Source: Marine group II euryarchaeote REDSEA-S11_B3N4
GTDB lineage: Archaea; Thermoplasmatota; Poseidoniia; Poseidoniales; Thalassarchaeaceae
DNA length: 43,732 nucleotides
Direction: 5' to 3'
NCBI GenBank assembly: GCA_001628485.1
Contig: LURR01000032.1
Coordinates: forward strand, 1 to 43,732
Shown: in pieces, positions 18,162 through 26,162 of the stretch
Layout: every line of letters begins with the position of its first letter
How positions within the stretch are numbered: position 1 is the first letter of the stretch
Program-made: the position numbers and the translations under genes
Notes under the pieces: generated by a model
Told to the model about the DNA's origin: nothing
Seen by the model: the letters and a program-made list of their open reading frames with translations, nothing else
The model's database searches: none

Positions 18162-18210
18162 GCGCCGACCAATCCTTGAAGTGCCAATCTCCGCAGGCGC
18201 ATCGGTAGTT

Positions 18211-19548
18211 ATGCCTTCCAGCCAACGTTCCTCAATGGGCATTCTGTTCCTTGTCGTCCTCGTCGACATGCTAGGCCTGACACTTGTGATACCATTCCTT
18301 ACCTACTTCGTCCAGGACCTGGCATCCGCAGAGGGAATTGTTGACACCGGCTCCAGGGACTTCTGGGTCGGCATAGTCATTGCGACCTATTCTCTGGCCC
18401 AGTTCATTTCGACGCCAATCCTGGGGTCAATCTCGGATCGCATAGGCAGGAGGCCCGTTCTGATGTTCGGCCTGGCCGCAAACTCCCTCTTCTTCATCGT
18501 CTTCGGTCTATCTGGCAGCCTGGCCATGGCCATAATCGCCCGGTTCCTGGCTGGCGCTGGGAACGGCAACATCGCCGTCGCCAAGGCGTACATCGGGGAT
18601 ATCAGCGAGGATGACCAGGTGGCTGGGAGGATGGGCATGCTGGGTGCGGCATTCGGCTTGGGCTTCATGATCGGCCCTTTCTTGGGAGGGGTATTGTCCG
18701 ACCCAGCCACGGGGATAGGGGGCCCTTTCGATACCCAGTTCTGGTCTGACTACCCCTACTTGCTCCCCTGCCTATTCTCGAGTGCAATGTCTGCCATAGC
18801 CCTGATTCTGGCGGCATTCATGCTCCCCGAGAGCCTGCCACAGGAGTCGAGACAAGAGTCTGCGAAGTCCCCGATTTCGCAACTGGGCGAGACCTTCACA
18901 AGCATCGCGTCGGTTATGAGGCTACCAAACATCTCCGCACTGGTCAATGTGAACTTCCTGTTCCTGGTCGGTTTCACAATGATGCACGGTACGTTCATCC
19001 TGTTCACTTCGATGGAACCGGAAAGCGGAGGACTCGGTTGGAGCGAGAGAGAAAACGGCTGGGTTTTCGCTTTCATAGGGTTAGCCGGAGTCGTCGTCCA
19101 GGGTGGCCTGATCCGGCCTCTCACCCAGAGGTTTAGCCTCAGGGGGTTGATGCTGGTGGGGACCGTGCTGACCGGCATCGGAATAGCAAGCATACCATAC
19201 GCCTCAGCAGACATGTCAATGCTGATTTTCTGGTCATTCTGCGCTGCATTCGCGATCGGGAACGGGATCTACTCCCCCTCGCAAAGCTCACTCCTGACAT
19301 TCGCATCCAAGGAAGGGGGCCACGAGCTCGGGACTATCATGGGGGCCCAGGAGGGGCTAGGGGCCCTGGCCCGCATAATTGGCCCACTCCTATCTGCAGT
19401 TATCTGGTCCGAAACCGTTGAGGGGTCCGGGCTCTGGTCCTACCATACCTGCTTCAGGGTATCCGGGCTCTTCTTCTTGGTGGCGTTCCTGATGCAACTA
19501 GGTCTAAGGACCTCGGACGATTCAAAAAACGCTGCGGGAGGCACATAG
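18211..19548 (+). CDS. MFS transporter (drug/tetracycline-type)
   Basis: This roughly 445-residue transporter has about 12 membrane helices. The motif-A loop between helices 2 and 3 reads GSISDRIGRRPVLMFG, and helices 4-5 contain ARFLAGAGNGNIAVAKAYIGD and a GPFLGGVL repeat, as in TetA-like antiporters. It is probably a proton-coupled exporter of unknown substrate. I chose ATG 18211 (MPSSQRSSMGILFLVV); a GTG at 18181 would add ten residues. The isoaspartyl peptidase gene begins 1 base after its stop, so the two are likely co-transcribed, although no functional link is obvious. Confidence 0.85.
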   Translation: MPSSQRSSMGILFLVVLVDMLGLTLVIPFLTYFVQDLASAEGIVDTGSRDFWVGIVIATYSLAQFISTPILGSISDRIGRRPVLMFGLAANSLFFIVFGLSGSLAMAIIARFLAGAGNGNIAVAKAYIGDISEDDQVAGRMGMLGAAFGLGFMIGPFLGGVLSDPATGIGGPFDTQFWSDYPYLLPCLFSSAMSAIALILAAFMLPESLPQESRQESAKSPISQLGETFTSIASVMRLPNISALVNVNFLFLVGFTMMHGTFILFTSMEPESGGLGWSERENGWVFAFIGLAGVVVQGGLIRPLTQRFSLRGLMLVGTVLTGIGIASIPYASADMSMLIFWSFCAAFAIGNGIYSPSQSSLLTFASKEGGHELGTIMGAQEGLGALARIIGPLLSAVIWSETVEGSGLWSYHTCFRVSGLFFLVAFLMQLGLRTSDDSKNAAGGT

Positions 19549-19549
19549 G

Positions 19550-20341
19550 TTGGCGATTCCAGCAGTCGTGGCACACGGGGGCGCCGGAGCGGGGCCGGAA
19601 AGGCTTGCGAACGTCGAGAGGGCGGTGGCCATCGCCGCGGGAATCCTCGACTCAGGGGGATCAGCCATAGAGGCGGCAGTAGAGGCATGCGTGGTCTTGG
19701 AAGATGACCCAGTCTTCAACGCCGGCACGGGCTCAGTCTTCAGGACGGATGGGTCCGTCCACCTCGATGCCTCCATCCAGACCTCGGAGGGGAAGATGGG
19801 TTTCGTCATCGGGATGCAGGATACGCCCAACCCGATTCGGGTGGCAGCGGACCTTCTGGACGAGGAAATCAACGGGCTCAGCGGGGACGGGGCCAGGCTA
19901 TGGGCCGACTCCAAGGGGTTCGAGAGGTCGAATGTGCAAGGCAGGCCTCCCTTCGAAGGAGCCACAGACACCGTCGGGGTCGTAGCCAGGGACAAATCCG
20001 GGCTAATCGTTTGTGCCACGAGCACGGGGGGCACCAGCAACAGGCCGCCGGGCAGAGTCGGTGACGTCCCCCTGCCTGGGTGCGGATTCTGGGTCCAGGA
20101 CGGGGTGGGCGTCGGGGCGACTGGGATCGGGGAGGCCATAACGAGGGGCATGATCAGCCTCAGGGTAGCAGACAGGATACTCGACGGGAACGGCCTGGAG
20201 GAGTCGATGATGTGGGCTCTGGACGAGTGCCTCGAGGAGGATGCGGAGGTGGGCATCATCGCGCTAGGCACGGAGGGCACAGGGCACGGAGTCTCCAACA
20301 GTACGAACATGCCGTGGGCCTCGTGGATCGCCAGGAAGTGA
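19550..20341 (+). CDS. Isoaspartyl peptidase / L-asparaginase (Ntn-hydrolase type)
   Basis: The 263-residue precursor starts with AIPAVVAHGGAGAG, as in the EcAIII/ASRGL1 family. The autocleavage site is before Thr141 in GATDTVGVVA, which becomes the N-terminal nucleophile; the glycine-rich TSTGGTSNRPPGRVGD binding loop follows. These enzymes repair or recycle beta-aspartyl peptides and hydrolyse asparagine. The start is TTG (19550), giving the family's usual N-terminus; no ATG or GTG fits as well. It is shorter than most homologues (about 300), mainly at the C-terminal end. It is unrelated in fold to the asparaginase-II-like protein near position 5500. Confidence 0.88.
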   Translation: MAIPAVVAHGGAGAGPERLANVERAVAIAAGILDSGGSAIEAAVEACVVLEDDPVFNAGTGSVFRTDGSVHLDASIQTSEGKMGFVIGMQDTPNPIRVAADLLDEEINGLSGDGARLWADSKGFERSNVQGRPPFEGATDTVGVVARDKSGLIVCATSTGGTSNRPPGRVGDVPLPGCGFWVQDGVGVGATGIGEAITRGMISLRVADRILDGNGLEESMMWALDECLEEDAEVGIIALGTEGTGHGVSNSTNMPWASWIARK

Positions 20342-20402
20342 AACCCTCCCGATGGGATGCGCTTAAGGAGGGGCCTACGGTGGATGGCCCGGAGATGGGG
20401 CC

Positions 20403-20678
20403 TTGTCAGATATCGATACCCGCATCAAGCAGATTGCGCATGTGCTAGGCCAACTAGACGACAACCAAGTCCCTCGAAATATCCGCTCGGCCTCCAAGGA
20501 CGCAGTTGAGAAGTGGCTACTCAACGCCAGCAAGGACATGGACGTCAGGCTGGGGATGACCGCCTCTATTCTGGACGAGATATTCAACGACCCCAACCTC
20601 CCGGGCCACTACGGCCCCCTGTGCCTGCAACTACAGACGGCACTCGAGGAGATGCTGAACGAAGTCACTCGCTCCTGA
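20403..20678 (+). CDS. UPF0147 family protein
   Basis: The 91-residue helical protein matches the archaeal UPF0147 family (IAHVLGQLDDNQVPRNIRSASKDAV, then DVRLGMTASILDEIFNDPN). The family is widespread in archaea and its function is unknown. The start is TTG at 20403; the ATG codons just upstream at 20384 and 20395 are in other frames. It sits 61 bases after the isoaspartyl peptidase and 40 bases before the aminotransferase. Confidence 0.8.
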   Translation: MSDIDTRIKQIAHVLGQLDDNQVPRNIRSASKDAVEKWLLNASKDMDVRLGMTASILDEIFNDPNLPGHYGPLCLQLQTALEEMLNEVTRS

Positions 20679-20718
20679 GGATTGAAGAGCAATCCCCCGC
20701 CATGGCTCTACGTTAGAA

Positions 20719-21834
20719 ATGCCCGAGTGGACCAATCTCTCCTATGCCAATGTCGCAACGACCTCCCCCACAGCGCATCGCGCCTCATCGGATTGGGCCG
20801 AATCACTGGCCAGGGGGGGTGCAGCCGAGTTCGATGGCGAGGCCGAGAAGAACGGCATGATGCCCCTGAGGTTGGCTGCCTCCAGGCTACTTTCCTGCGA
20901 TGTTGCCGACGTATGCGTCGGATCCAGCGCCACGGAGTTGCTTTGCTCCATCGCCTGGGCGATGTCCCCGCGCGAAGGGACAAACGTGGTTTCCACGAGG
21001 GCTTCCTTCCCCTCCACAGTATACCCATGGGCCAGGGTCGCCGATCAGAACGGGGCTGAGATCAGGCTTGCTGACCACGATGAGAACCTGTACACCGATC
21101 CTTCCGACCTCCTCTCACTGATCGACGAGGGAACCTCCGTTGTCACGGTCTCTCACGTCGAGTTCTCCAACGGGCAGAGGTATGACCTGCGGGAGATCGC
21201 CGATGCGGCCCATTCCGTCGGGGCCATGCTCGTTGTCGATGCGACCCAGTCAATGGGGATGGTCCCCATCGACGCATACGAGACCAATGCCGATGCCATC
21301 GTGTCCTCTGGCTACAAGTGGCTCAGGGGGACGTACGGGGCAGCTGTCGGATTCATCTCCCCCTCGATCGTCAAGACTCTGAACCCCGGGCTGATGGGAT
21401 TCAGGAGCAATTCGGATATCTGGGACCTGAGGGCGGATAGGCTCGATCTGCCAGAGGACGCGAGCAGGTTCGAGTTCACGACCATCCACTTCGGTGCGGC
21501 CCTGGGCCTCGCGGCTGCTATCGACGAGCTTCTCGAAATGGGGATGGACGAGGTCTGGAGGCATGACTTGGAGCTAGCCGATCACCTGATCAGAGGGGTG
21601 GAGGGGCTGGGCATCGAAGTAGTCTCGCCGACTTCGGAGCCGGAGAGGAGCGCCATCGTGAGCCTGAGGATGCCCTCCGGTCTGAGCAGCCTAGAGGTAT
21701 CCAACAGGCTCCAGTCCGAATACTCGATACTCACCACCAGCAGATCGGGGATGCTGCGCGTGTCACCTCACATCGACAACGACATCTCGCAGATCGACTC
21801 TCTCGTCTCAGCGCTGTCTGACATCCTCTCATAG
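20719..21834 (+). CDS. Class V aminotransferase (cysteine desulfurase/lyase-like, PLP)
   Basis: The 371-residue fold-type I PLP enzyme shows LDA-like landmarks: GSSATELL near residue 68, VSHVEFSNGQRYDL near 144, DATQSMGM near 174 and the PLP lysine in SSGYKWLRGTYG near residue 200. The motif is typical of the selenocysteine-lyase/isopenicillin-N epimerase branch rather than IscS, and no active-site Cys loop like that of IscS is evident, so desulfurase activity is uncertain. The substrate is unknown. The ATG at 20719 gives a normal length. The end overlaps the convergent LysE gene by 6 bases. Confidence 0.8.
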   Translation: MPEWTNLSYANVATTSPTAHRASSDWAESLARGGAAEFDGEAEKNGMMPLRLAASRLLSCDVADVCVGSSATELLCSIAWAMSPREGTNVVSTRASFPSTVYPWARVADQNGAEIRLADHDENLYTDPSDLLSLIDEGTSVVTVSHVEFSNGQRYDLREIADAAHSVGAMLVVDATQSMGMVPIDAYETNADAIVSSGYKWLRGTYGAAVGFISPSIVKTLNPGLMGFRSNSDIWDLRADRLDLPEDASRFEFTTIHFGAALGLAAAIDELLEMGMDEVWRHDLELADHLIRGVEGLGIEVVSPTSEPERSAIVSLRMPSGLSSLEVSNRLQSEYSILTTSRSGMLRVSPHIDNDISQIDSLVSALSDILS

Positions 21835-22449
21835 GTGCGGTAGGACGATCGCCCCAGCAATCGCGAACATCACGGCAGCAATGCCCCTATCGATGATTCT
21901 CCAAGCATCGGGGCTATCCAGTACCTTGGACAGCCTCCTAGCGCCGTAACCGATGGAGAAGAAGAACAGGAACGAAGCCGCAGATGCCCCGATGCCGAAA
22001 GCAATCCTCTCATCCCCTGAGAAACCAGTCGAAGCGCCCCCTATCAGGAAAAGTGTGTCGAAGTAGACATGCGGGTTGAGGAGGGTGAACGCGAGAACGG
22101 CCCCCATGGTCTTCGACAGGCTTTCCGAGGCCTCTCCTTCCACGACGAACCCTTCCGGGTCCATCGAAGATCTGATTCTCAGTACCCCGTATCCGAACAG
22201 GAAAGCGCCCGCACCGTAAGAGATGAGTGACTCGGCCCCATCGATGCTCGCCACTATGGCTCCGACACCCAGAATCCCAGCAGCTATCAGGATGGCATCA
22301 GCAAGCGAGCACGCTAGGCACGTGGCAAAAACATGTGAGCGCTTCAGCCCCTGCCGCATAACAAAGATGTTCTGTGGGCCAATTGCCAGAATGAGTCCCA
22401 AACTAAGAGCGAATCCCTCGAGTCCTGCAGACCCGACACCCATGCTCAT
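21829..22449 (-). CDS. LysE/ArgO-type amino-acid exporter
   Basis: This 206-residue membrane protein has about six helices. The start [22 protein letters not shown] is the LysE/ArgO signature, followed by [15 protein letters not shown] and [15 protein letters not shown]. Relatives export basic amino acids such as lysine or arginine; the substrate here is inferred from the family. The start codon overlaps the L40e stop as ATGA, so this transporter is translated downstream of a ribosomal protein. Confidence 0.85.
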   Translation of the reverse strand: MSMGVGSAGLEGFALSLGLILAIGPQNIFVMRQGLKRSHVFATCLACSLADAILIAAGILGVGAIVASIDGAESLISYGAGAFLFGYGVLRIRSSMDPEGFVVEGEASESLSKTMGAVLAFTLLNPHVYFDTLFLIGGASTGFSGDERIAFGIGASAASFLFFFSIGYGARRLSKVLDSPDAWRIIDRGIAAVMFAIAGAIVLPHL

Positions 22450-22613
22450 GACGACCTGCGCTCTGCTGCCTTCTTCCTAAAGCCCGTGTAACCGCACTTC
22501 CTGCATGATTTCGGTGGCTTGACTCCTCGATGAGCCCGGGCGGTAGCTGAGCATTTCATGCATACCCACTTGACCAGAAGCCTTGCTTCTGCCTCAGGGT
22601 GCCTCTGTGCCAT
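22446..22613 (-). CDS. rpl40e: Ribosomal protein L40e
   Basis: This 55-residue protein reads [22 protein letters not shown]..., with four zinc-binding Cys in CMKC (18-21) and CRKC (37-40) and a basic tail [12 protein letters not shown]. It matches archaeal L40e, a zinc-finger component of the large ribosomal subunit that is free of ubiquitin in archaea. A TATA-like TTATGA about 28 bases upstream suggests a leaderless transcript. LysE follows with an ATGA overlap. Confidence 0.92.
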   Translation of the reverse strand: MAQRHPEAEARLLVKWVCMKCSATARAHRGVKPPKSCRKCGYTGFRKKAAERRSS

Positions 22614-22636
22614 GATGTCGCGCGACCTTCCTGACC

Positions 22637-22646
22637 TTCATAACCG
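22637..22646 (-). promoter_or_regulatory. Probable TATA element of rpl40e
   Basis: The minus strand reads GGTTATGAAG, about 28 bases before the ATG at 22613. Confidence 0.4.
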
Positions 22647-22665
22647 CTTCCCAACGCAACGGGCA

Positions 22666-22675
22666 GATAATTATC
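22666..22675 (+). promoter_or_regulatory. Palindromic TATA element between rpl40e and purA
   Basis: GATAATTATC is its own reverse complement. It lies about 45 bases before the purA GTG and about 55 before rpl40e, so it could serve either direction. It is the best TATA match for purA. Confidence 0.45.
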
Positions 22676-22717
22676 ACATCCAAAGCATTCAAACACCTAT
22701 CGCCATGTTCCGCGACC

Positions 22718-24061
22718 GTGCCTGCCAGCGTAGTGCTCGGGGCCCAATGGGGAGATGAAGGAAAGGGCAAGGCCATAGACCAGCTGGCCCCAAACTCCCA
22801 ATGGGCAGTGCGCTTCCAGGGGGGCAATAACGCCGGTCACACAATAGTGGCCGGGGGGACCACCCTCAAGATGCACCTGCTACCATCCGGAATCACAGCC
22901 AGGGATTGCAAACTGGTACTCGGATGCGGCATGGTGGTAGACCCATGGGTCCTGGACAGGGAGCTATCCGAGTGGGCAGAACTGACCGGAGAGAGCCCAG
23001 AGGGCGAACGCCTCTTCATCAGCGAGAGAGCAGCCGTGATACTTCCTTTCCACAGGCTATACGACTCGGCCGACGAGCTCGTCGGGACTACAGGCAGGGG
23101 CATAGGGCCAGCGTACCGCGACAGGACCGAACGGGTCGGTCTGCGATTCGTGGACATCGGGCTAATCTTGGGAAGGGACTCCGAGATTGCCGAGATATCA
23201 GAGAGGATGAACGCGCAACTATCCACAGTAGGGGTCGGAGAAAGGATCGATCCAGATCAACTCAAGTCCGAGCTGTCTTGGGTCCACGAGAGATTCTCCG
23301 ATGCAATTTGCGCTACTGGGCCGATGCTGGACAAGGCCCTCGCCCGTGGCGAGCAGGTCCTCCTAGAGGGAGCACAGGGGGCTATGCTTGACATCGATCA
23401 GGGGACCTATCCTTTCGTGACCTCATCCATCACCTGCAGGGCGAATGCCACACACGGTGCCGGCATCCATCCAGGACACATAGACCAGTGCTATGGGATA
23501 ACCAAGGCGTACACCACGAGGGTCGGAAACGGCCCCTTCCCTACCGAGCTATCCCTCGAGGAGGGTCCCGGGAAGCAGATGTCGGTGGTCGGTCACGAGT
23601 TCGGAACCACCACGGGGCGTCCCAGAAGGACCGGATGGCTGGATGCGGTTGCCCTCAACGAGAGCCAGCGGCTCAACGGATACACGGGACTCGTCGTCAC
23701 CAAGCTGGACGTGCTCGGGGGATTGGACGAACTGAGGATATGCACATCGTACAATCTGGATGGGGAGGAGGTCGACCACGTCCCGTCCTCGTCCGAGGAA
23801 CTCGCAAGATGCACGCCCGTCTACGAGAGCCACCCGGGATTCCCAGCGCTCGACGAGGACGAGTGGATCGGGATGGCAGAGGAGTCCAGGAAGGGAGGTG
23901 GGATAGACTCCCTCCCCAGCCCCATCAGGTCCTACCTCTCCAGAATCGAGGAGATCACAGGAGTGCCAGTAGTCAGCGTGGGGGTCGGCCCGGACCGCCT
24001 CGCTTCCGTAGCCAGCGCAGGTGGGCCATTCGACGTGGAAATGTCCGAAGCAACCTTCTAA
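22718..24061 (+). CDS. purA: Adenylosuccinate synthetase
   Basis: The 447-residue enzyme joins IMP and aspartate with GTP to form adenylosuccinate, the first step from IMP to AMP. It shows the P-loop-like GAQWGDEGKGK at 8-18, GGNNAGHTI near 36, GTTGRGIGPAYRDR near 122 and LLEGAQGAMLDIDQGTYPFVTSS near 215. GTG is the start; the ATG at 22705 is out of frame. The length is normal. It is divergent from rpl40e and followed after 23 bases by a small zinc protein. Confidence 0.95.
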   Translation: MPASVVLGAQWGDEGKGKAIDQLAPNSQWAVRFQGGNNAGHTIVAGGTTLKMHLLPSGITARDCKLVLGCGMVVDPWVLDRELSEWAELTGESPEGERLFISERAAVILPFHRLYDSADELVGTTGRGIGPAYRDRTERVGLRFVDIGLILGRDSEIAEISERMNAQLSTVGVGERIDPDQLKSELSWVHERFSDAICATGPMLDKALARGEQVLLEGAQGAMLDIDQGTYPFVTSSITCRANATHGAGIHPGHIDQCYGITKAYTTRVGNGPFPTELSLEEGPGKQMSVVGHEFGTTTGRPRRTGWLDAVALNESQRLNGYTGLVVTKLDVLGGLDELRICTSYNLDGEEVDHVPSSSEELARCTPVYESHPGFPALDEDEWIGMAEESRKGGGIDSLPSPIRSYLSRIEEITGVPVVSVGVGPDRLASVASAGGPFDVEMSEATF

Positions 24062-24084
24062 TCGGCGTGCATCGCCGGGATGGC

Positions 24085-24375
24085 ATGGGATTCAAGTCCA
24101 GGGCCCGCAAGAGGAGGGCCTCTTCCCAGGCCGGAGACGGGGACGCGCCCAACGAGGACAAGCCCGAATTCGTCGGAGAGGTGCCATGCGACATCAAAGG
24201 GTGCGAAAGGTGGGCCGACAAGAAGGCCGGTGGCAGGAAGATGGCCTACGACAGAGCAGTGGACGTCTGGGGGACCTCGGGAATATCCAAGAAGGTCAGG
24301 AAGATCTCTCTCTGCAAGCCCTGCTACAGGACCTGGAAGAAGGAGAAGAAGGGCGAGCCCAAGGAGTGGGAGTAG
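24085..24375 (+). CDS. Small basic protein with four-cysteine zinc site, unknown function
   Basis: The 96-residue protein has a basic start (MGFKSRARKRRASS), an acidic linker, then Cys35 and Cys40 (PCDIKGC) and Cys77 and Cys80 (CKPC), with a Lys-rich tail (TWKKEKKGEPKEWE). The Cys spacing suggests one zinc ribbon-like fold, and the charge pattern suggests nucleic-acid or ribosome binding. I do not recognise a named family. The ATG at 24085 was chosen because the same frame further up is only antisense-like sequence within purA. It lies between purA and the P5C dehydrogenase in the same direction. Confidence 0.65.
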   Translation: MGFKSRARKRRASSQAGDGDAPNEDKPEFVGEVPCDIKGCERWADKKAGGRKMAYDRAVDVWGTSGISKKVRKISLCKPCYRTWKKEKKGEPKEWE

Positions 24376-24397
24376 CCCAGAATCAACCTGCGAAACT

Positions 24398-26044
24398 ATG
24401 TTAGACGATTCGCCCCCAGTGTGCCCTATGGGCCAGCCAGTAAATGAGCCGATAATGGGATATGCGCCAGGAAGCCCGGAGAGGGTGGCGCTGCAGAACG
24501 AGATAGATAGGCAGCTCGGAGAAGTAATCGAGATACCGTGCGTGGTCAATGGTGAGCTTATTTTCACGGGCAACACCGTCACCCAGGTGGTCCCTCACGA
24601 CCATGGTCACATTCTGGCGAACGTTCACCTGGCTGGGAGGGAGGAGATTGAGGCAGCGTGTAGAGCCGCTGTCGATGCCCAGCAGTCCTGGATAGACCTC
24701 GGCCTGGAGGGCAGGTGCGCCATCTTCGAGAGGTGCGCTGACCTGCTGGCCGGGGACTGGAGGATGCGCGTCAACGCCTCCACCATGCTGAACCAGTCGA
24801 AGACAGCCTTCCAGGCCGAGATAGACTCTGCCTGCGAGCTGATCGACTTCTGGAGGTTCAACTGCCACTACGCCAGGGGCTTCCATGACGACTTGCAACC
24901 CCTGGTCTCTCCCGAGGGCGTCGAGAACTCCACCGAGATCCGCCCCCTGGAGGGGTTCGTACTCTCAATCACCCCGTTCAACTTCACCAGCATCGCCGCC
25001 AACCTACCGAGCGCACCAGCAATCGTGGGTTGCACCTCCGTCTGGAAGCCGAGCAGGAACTCGTACCACTCCAACTACGTCCTGATGCAGCTGATGATGG
25101 ACGCGGGACTGCCTCCGGGGGTGATCAACTTCCTCCCAGGCTCGGGAGCGGAGATCACTGGGGCTGCCCTGGCCAATCCGGACTTCGCTGGATTGCACTT
25201 CACCGGCTCGACATCGACCTTCCAGGGGCTCTGGCAGGAGATCGCCAAGGCACTGCCCGACCTTAGGTCCTACCCTAGGATAGTGGGCGAGACCGGAGGC
25301 AAGGACTTCGTAGTGGCCCATCCGGACTGCGACCACCGGGGCCTTTTGGTGGCCCTCCTGAGGGGCTCGTTCGAGTACCAGGGGCAGAAGTGCAGCGCGG
25401 CCAGCAGGGCGTACATACCCTCATCGGTGTGGGATGCGATAGGGGACGACCTGTGCTCCGAGGTCTCCAAGATCAAGATGGGCGATGCCCGGGACTTCAC
25501 GAACTTCATGACCGCCGTCATCGACCAGAGGGCCTTCGACAAGATCTCCGGCTACGTCGAGAGGGCCAAGAAAGACGATTCCTGCGAGGTAGTCGTCGGA
25601 GGGGGTCACGACGACTCCACAGGCTGGTTCATCGAGCCGACGATAATAGTCACGACCAACCCGGCCTCCGAGACGATGTGCGAGGAGATCTTCGGACCGG
25701 TCCTGACAGTCTACGTCTACGAGGACGACGACTTCGAGGGGGCACTGGAGACGTGCGACAAGGGATCCCCGTACGCCCTCACCGGATCCATCTTCGCCAA
25801 CAACGAGGCGGACGTCCAGAGGGCTTTCGAGGCGCTGCGGTTCGCAGCCGGGAACTTCTACATCAACGACAAGCCAACCGGTGCCGTGGTGGCCCAGCAG
25901 CCGTTCGGCGGAGCCAGGGCGAGCGGGACCAACGACAAGGCCGGAGGGCCGCTCAACCTGCTCCGGTGGATCAGCCCACGCTCCGTGAAGCGCACGCTGG
26001 ACATCCCACAGGACTGGGGATACCCTTTCATGCAGCCAGAGTGA
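24398..26044 (+). CDS. pruA: L-glutamate gamma-semialdehyde (P5C) dehydrogenase
   Basis: The product is about 548 residues. It oxidises glutamate semialdehyde (in equilibrium with pyrroline-5-carboxylate) to glutamate with NAD, the second step of proline breakdown. Landmarks are the ALDH4-type start NEPIMGYAPGSPER near residue 16, the SITPFNFTSI nucleotide-site motif near 190, Glu298 (GETGGKDF) and the nucleophile Cys332 (YQGQKCSAASR). The ATG at 24398 gives full length; the ATG at 24428 (MGQPVNEP) is an alternative. No proline dehydrogenase is in the window. A sodium:solute symporter follows, consistent with a proline-uptake/catabolism pair (inference). Confidence 0.9.
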   Translation: MLDDSPPVCPMGQPVNEPIMGYAPGSPERVALQNEIDRQLGEVIEIPCVVNGELIFTGNTVTQVVPHDHGHILANVHLAGREEIEAACRAAVDAQQSWIDLGLEGRCAIFERCADLLAGDWRMRVNASTMLNQSKTAFQAEIDSACELIDFWRFNCHYARGFHDDLQPLVSPEGVENSTEIRPLEGFVLSITPFNFTSIAANLPSAPAIVGCTSVWKPSRNSYHSNYVLMQLMMDAGLPPGVINFLPGSGAEITGAALANPDFAGLHFTGSTSTFQGLWQEIAKALPDLRSYPRIVGETGGKDFVVAHPDCDHRGLLVALLRGSFEYQGQKCSAASRAYIPSSVWDAIGDDLCSEVSKIKMGDARDFTNFMTAVIDQRAFDKISGYVERAKKDDSCEVVVGGGHDDSTGWFIEPTIIVTTNPASETMCEEIFGPVLTVYVYEDDDFEGALETCDKGSPYALTGSIFANNEADVQRAFEALRFAAGNFYINDKPTGAVVAQQPFGGARASGTNDKAGGPLNLLRWISPRSVKRTLDIPQDWGYPFMQPE

Positions 26045-26150
26045 GAATCGACAAGGTTCAACTGCCCCAATCCCCACGCCCTCACGGGGAGCAACTTGCT
26101 GAGAGGTCGCCTTGGCGACGACCCGAGAACCTGATCTGGGTAATTCCAGC

Positions 26151-26155
26151 GGAGG
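26151..26155 (+). promoter_or_regulatory. Shine-Dalgarno site deciding the symporter start
   Basis: GGAGG lies 7 bases before the ATG at 26163. It favours that start over the in-frame TTG at 26112. Clear SD sites are rare in this window. Confidence 0.55.
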
Positions 26156-26162
26156 AAGAGAA

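Noticed and set aside
23488-24084. Long extension of the small zinc-protein frame into purA
   Set aside because: That part is out-of-frame purA sequence rich in Arg and Gly; the ATG at 24085 is the natural start.
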